Below, piece after piece: positions 7,374 to 15,929 of a stretch of 18,592 nucleotides of DNA. The notes beneath the pieces are model-generated. The model was not told the origin of the DNA and made no database searches. It saw only the letters and a program-made list of their open reading frames with translations. A program made the translations under genes and the position numbers. The stretch is from contig CAMPCT010000016.1 in assembly GCA_946647055.1 (NCBI GenBank), forward strand, positions 1 to 18,592, given 5' to 3'. Positions within the stretch are counted from its first letter, which is position 1. Each line of letters opens with the position of its first letter. The stretch comes from an uncultured Atopobium sp. GTDB lineage: Bacteria > Actinomycetota > Coriobacteriia > Coriobacteriales > Atopobiaceae.

Positions 7374-8126
7374 TCAGACGAAGAACGCGTTCTCCTTGGG
7401 GCTCTCGCAGGCAGGTCCCAGACGCTCGACCATGCCCGCCAGCCTCTCCTTGGGGAAGCGTCGGCTGCCCGTCGGGCACTCGTGGATGCAGCGCATGCAG
7501 GCAATGCAGGCGTCCTGATCCGCAGGCCAGGCCGCCTTCGAGATGGCCCCTACGGGACAGCGCCTGACGCACAGGCCACAGTCCGTGCAGGTCTCCGCAT
7601 CGAACTCGATGGGGACGCTCATCCCGCCCCAGGTCTTGTAGGGGCGGTTCCCGGGGATGTCGGGCTGGGAGTCGTCATTCTTGGCAAGCTTCTGCGCCAC
7701 ATCTGCGGCAAAGCCGCGCAGTTGCTCCCTGTCGGAGGCGTCGGGACGACCCGCGCCAAACACGTGCATGATGTTGTGCTCGGTGACGGCGGCGCATCCG
7801 GCGACCACCTTGAAGCCCTGCTCCCCCACGAGGTCGGCAAGCTCGAGCAGGGCATCCTCGAAGGCGCGGTTGCCAAAGGTCACGCAGACGATGGCGGGAG
7901 TGCCGTCGCCCCGGACGCGCGCGATTCGCTCGGCGGCCGTCTTGGGAATCCTTCCGCCATAGCACGGCACCGAGAAGACGCAGGGGTCATCGGGGCCAAA
8001 CGCGAGCCCCCCACCCTCCCGCTCGCACAGGTCAACGACCTCGAGCTCAGGCGAGAGGACCTCGCCAATCGTCCGTGCGACGTCTAGGCTCGTCCCCGTG
8101 GGGCTAAAGACGACCAGGTTGACCAT
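7374..8126 (-). CDS. EFR1-like flavodoxin-fold ferredoxin protein
   Basis: A 250-residue redox protein combining an N-terminal flavodoxin-like domain with a C-terminal double [4Fe-4S] ferredoxin domain. The phosphate-binding loop FSPTGTSLDVA is at 7-17, followed by FSVPCYGGRIP at 51-61 and VTFGNRAFEDA at 82-92, as in FMN proteins. Cluster cysteines are C180/C183/C186/C190 and C207/C210/C213/C217. It would shuttle electrons in the cytoplasm; no partner is evident. I chose the ATG at 8124-8126 because GGAGAGGA lies about 6 nt upstream; an in-frame ATG two codons earlier is too close to that site. It sits between tsaE and tsaB-rimI-tsaD, an unexpected place for a redox gene, with 52-nt and 114-nt gaps on either side. 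The architecture is clear, the role unknown. Confidence 0.88.
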   Translation of the reverse strand: MVNLVVFSPTGTSLDVARTIGEVLSPELEVVDLCEREGGGLAFGPDDPCVFSVPCYGGRIPKTAAERIARVRGDGTPAIVCVTFGNRAFEDALLELADLVGEQGFKVVAGCAAVTEHNIMHVFGAGRPDASDREQLRGFAADVAQKLAKNDDSQPDIPGNRPYKTWGGMSVPIEFDAETCTDCGLCVRRCPVGAISKAAWPADQDACIACMRCIHECPTGSRRFPKERLAGMVERLGPACESPKENAFFV

Positions 8127-8145
8127 GCTCATTCCTCTCCTCGGA

Positions 8146-8191
8146 GACTGGACAACGGCGACTGGACAAGGGTACCTGCTACCTTTGTCCA
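8146..8191. repeat. Inverted and direct GACTGGACAA repeats at the tsaE stop
   Basis: Arms 8163-8174 (TGGACAAGGGTA) and 8180-8191 (TACCTTTGTCCA) form a 12-bp stem with one G-T wobble around a 5-nt loop. The 10-mer GACTGGACAA occurs at 8146-8155 and 8160-8169. The tsaE stop codon (8179-8181) and its last three sense codons lie inside the palindrome, so the element supplies the C-terminal GQR and stop. No U-run follows on the minus strand. It resembles the other GGACA/TGTCC elements in the window. Confidence 0.75.
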
Positions 8192-8661
8192 AGCCGCGTG
8201 ATGATCTCGGCGCCGCGGGCGTCATGCGGGACCAGACGCACCAGGCGCGGGGGCTCCTGGCCGGGCTCCGCCTCGTCGTCCAGACGCGTCAGGAACACGT
8301 CCAGGCGCTCCTCCCCTATCTCGTCGGCAAACTGCTCGCCCCACTCGATCACGCAGACGCCGTCTGCGCCGAGCAGGTCGAAGAGGCCCGTGTCCTCCAA
8401 CTGGTCGGGGTCGTCCAGCCGATAGAGGTCAAAGTGGTTGAGGTCCATCCGCTCGCCGGGATAGACCATGAGGATGTTGAAGGTAGGGCTCGTGACGTCG
8501 TCGGTCACGCCCATGGCCGCGGCGATGCCCTTGGTGAGCTGGGTCTTGCCCGCCCCGAGGTCACCCGTGAGCACGAGCACGTCACCCGGCTCGAGCAACG
8601 CGCCAAGGCGCTCCCCCAGCGCGATCGTCTCGTCCTGCGAGAAGGTACGGAACTCCGCCAT
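8179..8661 (-). CDS. tsaE: TsaE, ATPase of the t6A tRNA modification complex
   Basis: A 160-residue P-loop protein of normal family length. TsaE binds and hydrolyses ATP to drive turnover of the TsaB-TsaD complex during synthesis of threonylcarbamoyladenosine at tRNA position 37. Walker A is GDLGAGKT at 33-40; SPTF at 58-61, HFDLYRL at 76-82 and IEWGE at 105-109 are family hallmarks. The ATG overlaps the uracil-DNA glycosylase stop by one base (TGATG), so translation is coupled; a longer frame to 8697 would only add non-conserved residues over the upstream gene. The C-terminus and stop are encoded inside the palindromic element at 8163-8191. Its partners TsaB and TsaD are encoded as a fusion one gene downstream. 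Confidence 0.95.
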   Translation of the reverse strand: MAEFRTFSQDETIALGERLGALLEPGDVLVLTGDLGAGKTQLTKGIAAAMGVTDDVTSPTFNILMVYPGERMDLNHFDLYRLDDPDQLEDTGLFDLLGADGVCVIEWGEQFADEIGEERLDVFLTRLDDEAEPGQEPPRLVRLVPHDARGAEIITRLGQR

Positions 8662-9275
8662 CACTGCCCGCCTTCCACCGGATGCTCGGCCAGCCAAGCG
8701 CCGAGCATGCGCATGTCGGCAACGAGGTCATTCAACCATTCCGGATGGTAGATGGTGGCTGCCGGGTGGAACGTGGGGATGACCTGGAAGTGGCCCACCT
8801 GGTACATCTGGCCACGCAGCTTGGTGACGCCCTTCTCGGTGCGCATGACGAACTGCGTGGCGAAGTTGCCCAGACAGACGATGACGTCGGGCCAGATGGA
8901 GCGGATCTGCTCGCGCAGGAAGGGCGAGCAGGCCTCGATCTCCTCGGGCCGGGGGTTGCGGTTTCCGGGCGGACGGCACTTGATGACGTTGGCGATGTAG
9001 ATCTCGTCGCGCGTGAGGCCCGCCTCGGCGAGGATGGAGTTGAGCTTCTGGCCGGCAGCGCCCACGAAGGGCTCGCCCTGCTCGTCCTCGTTGCGCCCGG
9101 GACCCTCGCCCACGAACATGACGCGCGCCCGTGGGTTGCCCACGCCAAATACGAGGTTGGTGCGCGTCTGGCCCAAGGGGCAGCGCTGGCAGTTGCCCAG
9201 GACCGACCAGATCTCGGGGAGGGTCACCTCGCGAGGCTTCTGGTGCACGTGCCCGGGGATTTGCATGATGGCCAT
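8661..9275 (-). CDS. Uracil-DNA glycosylase, family 4 (Fe-S)
   Basis: A 204-residue glycosylase that excises uracil from DNA to start base-excision repair. Four cysteines positioned for a [4Fe-4S] cluster are C29, C32, C100 and C116. The active-site motif is GEGPGRNED at 56-64, followed by PFVG at 69-72, the NVIKCRPPGNRNP segment near 96-108, and the uracil-contacting HPAA at 170-173. These are family 4 features, which E. coli Ung lacks. I placed the start at the ATG 9273-9275, preceded by GGAGGG; an in-frame ATG three codons downstream is also possible, while extension to 9326 gives a basic tail with no ribosome site. It lies 62 nt after alr and overlaps tsaE by one base, so it is probably cotranscribed. 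Confidence 0.93.
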   Translation of the reverse strand: MAIMQIPGHVHQKPREVTLPEIWSVLGNCQRCPLGQTRTNLVFGVGNPRARVMFVGEGPGRNEDEQGEPFVGAAGQKLNSILAEAGLTRDEIYIANVIKCRPPGNRNPRPEEIEACSPFLREQIRSIWPDVIVCLGNFATQFVMRTEKGVTKLRGQMYQVGHFQVIPTFHPAATIYHPEWLNDLVADMRMLGAWLAEHPVEGGQ

Positions 9276-9337
9276 GGTTCCCTCCGAATCCGCAAGAGAA
9301 GTACGTGGCTTGCGCGGCCTAGGCATGGCAGCCCCGG

Positions 9338-10498
9338 CTAGACATAGACCTTCTCGAGGCGCAGGCCAAAGTCGCAGGTGACCTCGTAGTTGATCGTGTC
9401 GCGCAGGCGCGCGTGGTCGTCGGCGGTGATGGCAAGGTCACCATCCGTCCCGATGACCGTGACCACGTCGCCGTAGTTGACGGGATGGGCGGGACGGAAG
9501 GAGCGGCTGGGGTTGACGTCGACCGCGAACATGAACTGGTCCATGCAGATGCGTCCCACCTGGCGGCAGCGGGTGCCTCCCGCGAGGACCTCCATCTGGT
9601 TGGAGAGGTTGCGCGAGAGGCCGTCCGCATAGCCGATGGGCACGGTCGCGATCTGGATGTTGCGCCGCGGGATGCGGTAGGTCAGGCCATAGCTCACGCC
9701 GTCCCCCACCTCGGGGTAGCAGACGTGCGTGACGCGTGCGCGGACGCTCATGACTGGCCAGAGGTCGATGCGCGGGATGGTCACGTCAGCTGGGTGCAGG
9801 CCGTAGAGGCCAATGCCCACGCGGCACATGTCCATGTGCGCCTCGGGATGCAGGATCGTGCCCGGCGTGTTGTCGCAGTGGACGATGCCGGGATCGATCC
9901 CCGCGTCGCGCAGGGCGTTCACGGCAGTGACGAAGCGGTTGAGCTGGATGTCGAAGTCCCAGCCACCCGGTTCGTCGGCGGTGGCGAAGTGGGTGAACGT
10001 ACCGTCGCACTCCAGGCCGCGGTGGAAGTCGATCGCGCGGCGGAACTCGACCACGTCGCCAGGCGCGACGCCGATGCGGTTCATGCCCGAGTTGATGGCG
10101 AGGTGATAGCGGCCGACCTTGTCGGCGGCAGCCGCGGTCTCGCCATAGACCAGGGCGAACTCCTCGGTGTAGACCGAGGGCATGATGTCGTGCTCGACCA
10201 GGGTCTCGGCGCTGGTTATGGGCGGTTCGGAGAGGATGAGGATGGGAGCCTCGATGCCCGCCTCGCGCAGCTCGACGCCCTCGTCGACCGTCGCGACCGC
10301 GAGCATGTCAGCGCCGCACGAGAGCATGACCCGCGCGCAGGCGACCGCCCCGTGGCCGTAGGCATCCGCCTTGACCACGCACAGCATCTTGATGCCACGG
10401 GGGATGATGGACCTGAACTCGCGGACGTTGTGCCTGAGGGCGTTGCGGTCGATCTCGACCCACGACCACCTCGTGTCAGGCGACTTGACGCTAGGCAT
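9338..10498 (-). CDS. alr: Alanine racemase
   Basis: A 386-residue fold-type III PLP enzyme that interconverts L- and D-alanine, supplying D-alanine for peptidoglycan. The PLP lysine is Lys43 in VVKADAYGHG, and the second catalytic base is Tyr270 in GVSYGLTYR. GRICMDQFM in the C-terminal beta domain is also characteristic. The start is the ATG at 10496-10498 with GGAGAGG about 9 nt upstream; it overlaps the nnr stop by 8 bp. A longer frame to 10726 would run far into nnr and lacks family similarity. Neighbours nnr, acpS and glmS make this a cell-envelope and cofactor operon; nnr-alr-tsaE-tsaB-tsaD order, without the uracil-DNA glycosylase insert, is common in bacteria. No catalytic residue appears to be missing. 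Confidence 0.96.
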   Translation of the reverse strand: MPSVKSPDTRWSWVEIDRNALRHNVREFRSIIPRGIKMLCVVKADAYGHGAVACARVMLSCGADMLAVATVDEGVELREAGIEAPILILSEPPITSAETLVEHDIMPSVYTEEFALVYGETAAAADKVGRYHLAINSGMNRIGVAPGDVVEFRRAIDFHRGLECDGTFTHFATADEPGGWDFDIQLNRFVTAVNALRDAGIDPGIVHCDNTPGTILHPEAHMDMCRVGIGLYGLHPADVTIPRIDLWPVMSVRARVTHVCYPEVGDGVSYGLTYRIPRRNIQIATVPIGYADGLSRNLSNQMEVLAGGTRCRQVGRICMDQFMFAVDVNPSRSFRPAHPVNYGDVVTVIGTDGDLAITADDHARLRDTINYEVTCDFGLRLEKVYV

Positions 10499-12113
10499 TC
10501 TGACCATCCTCTCCCGCAAACGGCGCGGACGCGTGCTCCTCGACCACGTCAACCGCGATGCCGACAACATTGGCGACGTCAAGCGCCATGACGCCCGTGG
10601 ATCCGTAGCGCTCGGCGGCGATGGACCCGGCATAGCCGTGGACCTCGCATGCATAGGCGCACATGAGCGGCAGGTCATCGCCCTCCGCACGCGTGCGCGC
10701 GAGCTGGGCCGCGATGATGCCCGCAAGGACGTCGCCCGTACCCGCGGTCGCCAGGGACGCCGGGCCCGGCTTGGGCAGGATGGCCGTGTTCACGCCCACG
10801 CAGGCGGTCGCGTTGCCCTTGGCGACGATGACGAGCTCGCTGCCCCCGTCGGCCCACACGATGCGACGGGATGCCTCGAGTGCGGAGGTGAGCGAGTCGG
10901 GCGGGTTCTCGGGTAGGCCCATGAGCCGACCGAGCTCGCGACGATGCGGGGTGAGGACCAGCTGGCTCGTCCGGCGGATGAGCTCGGGGAAGTTGTCGAG
11001 GCGGTTGGAGGTGAGGCGTGCGAGGCAGTTGAGGGCGTCGGCGTCCATGACCAGGGGCACGTCAGCCTCGAGCAGCGCCGAGCACACGGCGACGGTCGAC
11101 GAGGTCACCTGCATGCCGGGGCCGACCAGTACCGCGCTGTTGCGAGCGGCAAGGCCGCGAAGCTCGTCGAGTCCCTCCGAGGAGAAGGTCCCGCCCTGTT
11201 CGGCGGGCAGCCCCACGACGGGGACCTCGACGAGATGGGACTGGACGACCGGGACGATCGTCTCGGGGACCGCAAGGGTCACGTAACCGGCACCCGCACG
11301 CGCCGCGGCACGAGCCGCGAGGACCGCCGCGCCGGGGAAGCGCGACGAACCCGCGACGACCAGCACCGAGCCGCGCGAGTACTTGTCGACCGCGCTGGTG
11401 GGCGGGGCCATGACCCGGAGGTAGTCGGGAAGCTCGGCGCGCCAGGCGACGGGGTCCTCGTCGAGGACGAGGCGGGCCGTCTGCTCGGCGAGCGGGGCCA
11501 CCACGATGGACCCACAGGCGTCACGACCCTCGTCGGAGAGCAGGCCGGGCTTGAGCGCGATCATGGTGACGGTCACGTCGGCAAACACACAGCCACCGGG
11601 GGCATGGCCGGTCTGTGCGGAGAGGCCGCTGGGCACGTCGATGGCGACGACGCGGGCGCCGCTCATGTTGAGCGTGTCGATCCAGATGTCGTACGGCGCG
11701 GTGGGGCTGCCACGGAAGCCGGTGCCCAGCATGCCGTCGAGCACCACGTCCGCCTTGGAGAACAGCTCCTCGAGGGTGCTGCGCGGCGGGCCCACGACCA
11801 CGGGAACGCCGGCGGAGATGGCACGGACGGCAACGACCTTCGCGAGGTCGCCCTTGATCTTGTCGGGTGGGATGGGCGAGACCACCGTGACCTTGACCCC
11901 CGCGGCGACGAGCTCCTCGGCGGCGACCCATCCGTCGCCCCCGTTGTTGCCCGTGCCCACGAGGATCGCCACGCGGGAGACGCCTCCCATGCGCATGACC
12001 TCCTGGGCCGCCGCAGAGCCCGCACGGTGCATGAGCTCCGATATGCTCACGCCCTCGCGCGTGAGCGCCTGCTCCACGCGACGGACGTCCTCGATGTTAA
12101 GAATGGGCTGCAT
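10491..12113 (-). CDS. nnr: Bifunctional NAD(P)HX epimerase/dehydratase
   Basis: A 540-residue protein that repairs hydrated NADH and NADPH. Residues 1 to about 220 are the YjeF N-terminal epimerase, with GTGNNGGDG at 53-61 and AIDVPSGLSAQTG at 157-169. Residues about 235-515 are the ADP/ATP-dependent dehydratase of the ribokinase-like fold, with GSVLVVAGSSRFPGA at 248-262, LTPHRRELGRL at 387-397 and the catalytic anion-hole motif GTGDVLAG at 458-465. Length and order match the E. coli two-domain form. AAGGAG precedes the ATG at a good distance. It begins 3 nt after acpS and overlaps alr by 8 bp, so it is embedded in the operon. Confidence 0.96.
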   Translation of the reverse strand: MQPILNIEDVRRVEQALTREGVSISELMHRAGSAAAQEVMRMGGVSRVAILVGTGNNGGDGWVAAEELVAAGVKVTVVSPIPPDKIKGDLAKVVAVRAISAGVPVVVGPPRSTLEELFSKADVVLDGMLGTGFRGSPTAPYDIWIDTLNMSGARVVAIDVPSGLSAQTGHAPGGCVFADVTVTMIALKPGLLSDEGRDACGSIVVAPLAEQTARLVLDEDPVAWRAELPDYLRVMAPPTSAVDKYSRGSVLVVAGSSRFPGAAVLAARAAARAGAGYVTLAVPETIVPVVQSHLVEVPVVGLPAEQGGTFSSEGLDELRGLAARNSAVLVGPGMQVTSSTVAVCSALLEADVPLVMDADALNCLARLTSNRLDNFPELIRRTSQLVLTPHRRELGRLMGLPENPPDSLTSALEASRRIVWADGGSELVIVAKGNATACVGVNTAILPKPGPASLATAGTGDVLAGIIAAQLARTRAEGDDLPLMCAYACEVHGYAGSIAAERYGSTGVMALDVANVVGIAVDVVEEHASAPFAGEDGQNA

Positions 12114-12116
12114 GTG

Positions 12117-12647
12117 TCACTCCTTTTGACCTGGTGCCCCATTGGGCACCGCGCCCGTAAGACCCTCCTGGAGGCGCTCGAGCTCGTCGATGACCGAGCG
12201 CGCCTCCTTGAACGACGCCGCAAGCTCACGGTCGGGGTCGCGTGCCTCGTCCCTGTGCGGCCTGGCCGCCTCGGTCACGGCGACGGCGTTCGCCACCGCC
12301 ATGTCCCGCGTGAACGAGAGCGAGAGCGCGATCTCGAGCACGCCCTGCTCGGCTGCGACCTCTGCCGCGCGACCCGCGAGCAGCACCTGCGGCCTGCCCG
12401 ACTCGTCACGCGTCACCGACACGTCCTTGAGCCCGATGCCTTGGGAGAAGCCCGTCCCCAGCGCCTTGAGCACGGCCTCGCGGGCGGCGAACCTGCCCGC
12501 ATAGTGTTGGGCCGGACGTGCCGTGCGCTCGCAATAGGCACGCTCCTCATCGGTGAAGAGCCGCTGTGCCATGCGCGGCGTACGCTTGAGCGCCCGCTCG
12601 ACACGGGCGATCTCGATGATGTCGACGCCGATCCCCGCAAGAGCCAT
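12117..12647 (-). CDS. acpS: Holo-[acyl-carrier-protein] synthase with C-terminal extension
   Basis: Transfers 4'-phosphopantetheine from CoA to a serine of acyl carrier protein, activating it for fatty-acid synthesis. Residues 1 to about 126 hold the full AcpS domain: GIGVDIIEIARVERAL at 5-20 (metal ligand D9), FAAREAVLKALGTG at 53-66 (metal ligand E57) and ALSLSFTRDMAVANAVAV at 107-124. Typical AcpS proteins stop near residue 120-130; this one has about 50 more, charged and probably helical (RHRDEARDP region onward), of unknown role. The frequent SLSHT reads SLSFT here, a position that also varies in E. coli AcpS. The ATG lies 2 nt after the glmS stop with GGTGGAG in the 3' end of glmS, and nnr starts 3 nt downstream. 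Confidence 0.93.
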   Translation of the reverse strand: MALAGIGVDIIEIARVERALKRTPRMAQRLFTDEERAYCERTARPAQHYAGRFAAREAVLKALGTGFSQGIGLKDVSVTRDESGRPQVLLAGRAAEVAAEQGVLEIALSLSFTRDMAVANAVAVTEAARPHRDEARDPDRELAASFKEARSVIDELERLQEGLTGAVPNGAPGQKE

Positions 12648-12649
12648 GG

Positions 12650-14500
12650 CTACTCCACCGTCACGGACTTGGCCAGGTTGCGCGGCTTGTCCACGTCATA
12701 TCCGCGGGAGAGCGCGACGTAGCGTGCGAGTATCTGCAGATGGACCACGGCCACGATGGGCACGAGCATCTCGTCGGGCATCCTGGGAATCCAGAGCACG
12801 CGCTCCGCCATGGGGACGATCCTCTCGTCGCCGTCGGTCGCGACCGCGATGATGGAGGCGCCGCGGGCCCTGCACTCCTGGATGTTGGAGACGGTCTTGT
12901 CGTGCACACTGTCGGCGGGCACCACCACGACCACGGGGAAGCCCTTCTCGAGCAGCGCGATGGGACCGTGCTTCATCTCGCCCGCCGGATACGCCTCGGC
13001 GTGCAGGTACGAGATCTCCTTGATCTTGAGGGCGCCCTCGTAGGCCGTGGTCGAGTTGACGCCACGTCCCAGGTACAGCGACGACGAGGCGTCACGGAAC
13101 AGCGTGGAGGCCGCCCGGTCCTGCTCCTCGCGCGAGAGGACCTCGCGGATCTGGTCGGGGATGAGGGCGAGGTCGGCAAGGTGCGCGCGGACCTCGTCGG
13201 CGCCCATGGCGCCCCTGTCCTGGGCGAGGCGCAGCGCGAAGAGCGCGCAGGCGACCATCTGCGCCGTGTAGGCCTTGGTCGAGGCGACGCAGACCTCGGG
13301 GCCCGCCTGCACGTAGAGCACGCCGTCGCTCTCGCGCTCGGCCGTGGAGCCCAGGACGTTGGTGACGGCCAGGACCTTTGCGCCCATGGCCCTGATGCGG
13401 CGGGCCGCAGCGAGCGTGTCGGCGGTCTCGCCCGACTGCGAGATGATGACGCAGAGCGTGTGGTCGGTCACCAGGACGTCCTGCTCGTAGATGAACTCGG
13501 ACGCGTAGTCGCAGACCACGGGCACCTTTGCCCAGGTCTGAATCATGGTGCGGGCGATGAGGCTCACGTGATAGGAGGTGCCGCAGGCGATGAGGTAGAC
13601 CTTGTCGACCGCGGCGAGCTCCTCGCGCGTCATCCTGAGCTTGTCGAGGGAGACGCCGTCCACGCCCACGTGCTCGTCGAGCAGGCGCTGGATGGCATCG
13701 GGCTGCTCGGCTATCTCCTTTGCCATGAAGTCGGCAAAGCCGCCGAGCGTGGCGGCGGAGGCGTCCCAGTCGATGGTGACGCGGGTGGGCTCCGCCACGA
13801 CCTCACCCAGGTCGTTCGTGACCTCGATGGATCCGTCACCGGCGAGGAGGGCGAACTGCCCGTTCTCGAGCGTGATGACCTGGGAGGTGACGCTGGCGAG
13901 AGGCGTGATGTCGGACGCCGCGTAGGCCCCGTCCTCGGTGGAGGCGACCACGAGCGGGGAGCCGTTGCGCGCGACCGCGACCTGGCCGGGGGCATCGGCG
14001 CAGACGCATGCGATGGCCCAGGATCCCCTGAGCTGGGAGGTCGCCATGCGCAGGGCCGACATGAGGTCGCCCTCGGCGTCGTTCTTCCAGGCGTCCTCGA
14101 CGAGGTGTGCGATGACCTCGGTGTCGGTCTCGCTCTCGAACACGTGGCCCGAGCCCTCGAGCAGGGCGCGCAGCTCGCGGAAGTTCTCGATGATGCCGTT
14201 GTGCACCACGGCGATGCGACCCGAGCAGTCGCGGTGCGGGTGGGCGTTGCGCTCGGTGGGTGCGCCGTGGGTCGCCCAGCGGGTATGCGCGATGCCGCAG
14301 GTACCCACGAGGTTGGCGGTGCGACAGCGGTCGACGAGGACCTTGACCTTGCCGGCGCACTTGACGCCGTGCAGGGCCCCGTCAGACCCCATGACCTCGA
14401 CGCCTGCGGAGTCGTAGCCGCGGTACTCGAGCGTCGTGAGGCCCCTCAGCAGGAAGGGGGCCGCCTGGTCGGCACCGGTATAGGCGACAATGCCACACAT
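12650..14500 (-). CDS. glmS: Glutamine-fructose-6-phosphate aminotransferase (isomerizing)
   Basis: A 616-residue enzyme making glucosamine-6-phosphate from fructose-6-phosphate and glutamine, the first step toward UDP-GlcNAc. The glutaminase nucleophile is Cys2, exposed after Met removal (MCGIVAYTG); LEYRGYDSAG at 24-33, AHTRWATHG at 71-79 and HNGIIEN at 100-106 are N-terminal hallmarks. Two SIS domains follow: ACGTSYH at 305-311 with SQSGETADT at 354-362, then LGRGVNSTTAYEGALKIKE near 477-495 with HAEAYPAGEMKHGP at 500-513. The C-terminus KPRNLAKSVTVE is the conserved sugar-site tail. It starts 12 nt after glmM with AGGAG upstream; this gap leaves no room for a glmS ribozyme. Confidence 0.97.
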   Translation of the reverse strand: MCGIVAYTGADQAAPFLLRGLTTLEYRGYDSAGVEVMGSDGALHGVKCAGKVKVLVDRCRTANLVGTCGIAHTRWATHGAPTERNAHPHRDCSGRIAVVHNGIIENFRELRALLEGSGHVFESETDTEVIAHLVEDAWKNDAEGDLMSALRMATSQLRGSWAIACVCADAPGQVAVARNGSPLVVASTEDGAYAASDITPLASVTSQVITLENGQFALLAGDGSIEVTNDLGEVVAEPTRVTIDWDASAATLGGFADFMAKEIAEQPDAIQRLLDEHVGVDGVSLDKLRMTREELAAVDKVYLIACGTSYHVSLIARTMIQTWAKVPVVCDYASEFIYEQDVLVTDHTLCVIISQSGETADTLAAARRIRAMGAKVLAVTNVLGSTAERESDGVLYVQAGPEVCVASTKAYTAQMVACALFALRLAQDRGAMGADEVRAHLADLALIPDQIREVLSREEQDRAASTLFRDASSSLYLGRGVNSTTAYEGALKIKEISYLHAEAYPAGEMKHGPIALLEKGFPVVVVVPADSVHDKTVSNIQECRARGASIIAVATDGDERIVPMAERVLWIPRMPDEMLVPIVAVVHLQILARYVALSRGYDVDKPRNLAKSVTVE

Positions 14501-14512
14501 GTCGTGTCTCCT

Positions 14513-15850
14513 CTATGCCTTGTAGGGCTCGAGCGCCCTCAGGACCATGTCGTTCGCGGTACGGCAGAGCGCATCGTCCGACGCCTCGGAGAGGACGCGC
14601 ACCAAGAGCTCGGTGCCACTGGCACGGACGAGCACGCGCCCGTTGTCACCCAGGAAGGCCTCGGCCTCCTTGGTCGCCGCCTTGACGGACTCGTCACCCA
14701 GCGCGGCGACCTTGTCGGTCACGCGAACGTTGTCGAGGCGCTGGGGGTAGCGCGTGACGGGACGGGTGAGCGTGGAGAGGCTCTCGCGCTCGGCGCGGAC
14801 GACCTCCATCAGGCGCAGGCTCGTCATGATGCCGTCGCCCGTGGTCTCGTAGTCGCCAAAGATGATGTGGCCCGACTGCTCGCCGCCCAGGCCATAGCCG
14901 CCCTCGCGCATCTTCGCGTAGACGAAGCGGTCGCCCACGGCGGAGGTCTCGTAGTTGACGCCGATCTCGTCGAAGGCCTTGAAGAGGCCGAGGTTGCTCA
15001 TGACCGTGGGCACCACGGTGTCCTTGGCAAGACGGCCGTACTTGGAGAGGTAGCGGCCGCAGACGTAGAGGATGAGGTCGCCGTCGACCACGTGGCCGTT
15101 CTCGTCGACCGCGAGGCAGCGGTCGGCGTCGCCGTCGTAGGCGAAGCCCACGTCAAGGTTGTTGCGCACCACGAAGGCCTGGAGGTTCTCGAGGTGGGTG
15201 GACCCGCAGCCCACGTTGATGTTGAAGCCGTTGGGCGCGTTGTTGATGACGTGGACGTCGGCGCCCAGGGCATCGAAGACGGGCTTGGCGACGCTGGAGG
15301 CGGCGCCATTGGCGCAGTCAAGGCCGACGCGCACGCCCTGGAGGCTGAAGTTGGCGCTGGCAATGAGGTGGGCGATGTAGCGGTTGCGGCCCACGATGTA
15401 GTCGACCGTCTGACCGATGCCCTCGCCCGTCGCCAGGGGGACGTCGATCTTGCCGTCGATGTAGTCCTCGATCTTCTCGAGGACGTCCTCGTCCATCTTG
15501 TAACCCTCGCCGTTGACCAGCTTGATGCCGTTGTCGTAGTAGGGGTTGTGGCTGGCAGAGACCATGATGCCGCAGTCGAACTGCCCGTCGATGACCTCGT
15601 AGCACACGCCCGGGGTGGGGATGACGTGCAGCATGTAGGCATCGGCGCCACTGGCGACCAGGCCCGACACCAGCGCGGACTCGAACATGTAGCTGGAGCG
15701 GCGGGTGTCCTTGCCAATCACCACGCGCGCCTTCTTCTCCTCTCGCGCGCCGTAGTACCAACCCACGTAGCGCCCGATGAGGAACGCGTGCTCGACGTTG
15801 AGCCCCTCGTTGGCGCGACCACGAAAGCCGTCCGTGCCAAAGTACTTCAT
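14513..15850 (-). CDS. glmM: Phosphoglucosamine mutase
   Basis: A 445-residue mutase that converts glucosamine-6-phosphate, the product of the next gene, to glucosamine-1-phosphate for UDP-GlcNAc synthesis. The protein begins MKYFGTDGFRG, a GlmM signature. The phosphoserine is Ser100 in SASHNP (98-103), the magnesium site is DGDADR at 239-244, and the C-terminal phosphate-binding RASGTE is present. I chose ATG 15848-15850 because GGAGGT stands 6 nt upstream; the open frame continues to 15949 without family similarity. It is the first gene of the long minus-strand block, with a candidate promoter about 75 bp upstream. Confidence 0.96.
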   Translation of the reverse strand: MKYFGTDGFRGRANEGLNVEHAFLIGRYVGWYYGAREEKKARVVIGKDTRRSSYMFESALVSGLVASGADAYMLHVIPTPGVCYEVIDGQFDCGIMVSASHNPYYDNGIKLVNGEGYKMDEDVLEKIEDYIDGKIDVPLATGEGIGQTVDYIVGRNRYIAHLIASANFSLQGVRVGLDCANGAASSVAKPVFDALGADVHVINNAPNGFNINVGCGSTHLENLQAFVVRNNLDVGFAYDGDADRCLAVDENGHVVDGDLILYVCGRYLSKYGRLAKDTVVPTVMSNLGLFKAFDEIGVNYETSAVGDRFVYAKMREGGYGLGGEQSGHIIFGDYETTGDGIMTSLRLMEVVRAERESLSTLTRPVTRYPQRLDNVRVTDKVAALGDESVKAATKEAEAFLGDNGRVLVRASGTELLVRVLSEASDDALCRTANDMVLRALEPYKA

Positions 15851-15915
15851 GGGGGAACCTCCAAACCGTTTCCCGTCAGCCTGCTGCGTTGTAGGTGCGT
15901 GTGTGCGGGCCAAGC

Positions 15916-15929
15916 GGTATGTGCATACC
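15916..15929. promoter_or_regulatory. Operator-like inverted repeat at the glmM promoter
   Basis: GGTATG-TG-CATACC is a 6-bp inverted repeat with a 2-bp centre covering the candidate -10 of the glmM operon. Its position would suit a dimeric repressor, or it could simply be part of the promoter. No regulator gene is in the window. Confidence 0.35.

Noticed and set aside
12117..12647. Loss of a catalytic histidine in AcpS (SLSFT for SLSHT)
   Set aside because: The metal ligands D9 and E57 are intact and the E. coli enzyme also lacks His in this segment, so the change does not indicate inactivity.
14501..14512. Possible glmS ribozyme upstream of glmS
   Set aside because: Only 12 nt separate glmM and glmS, far too short for the ribozyme.
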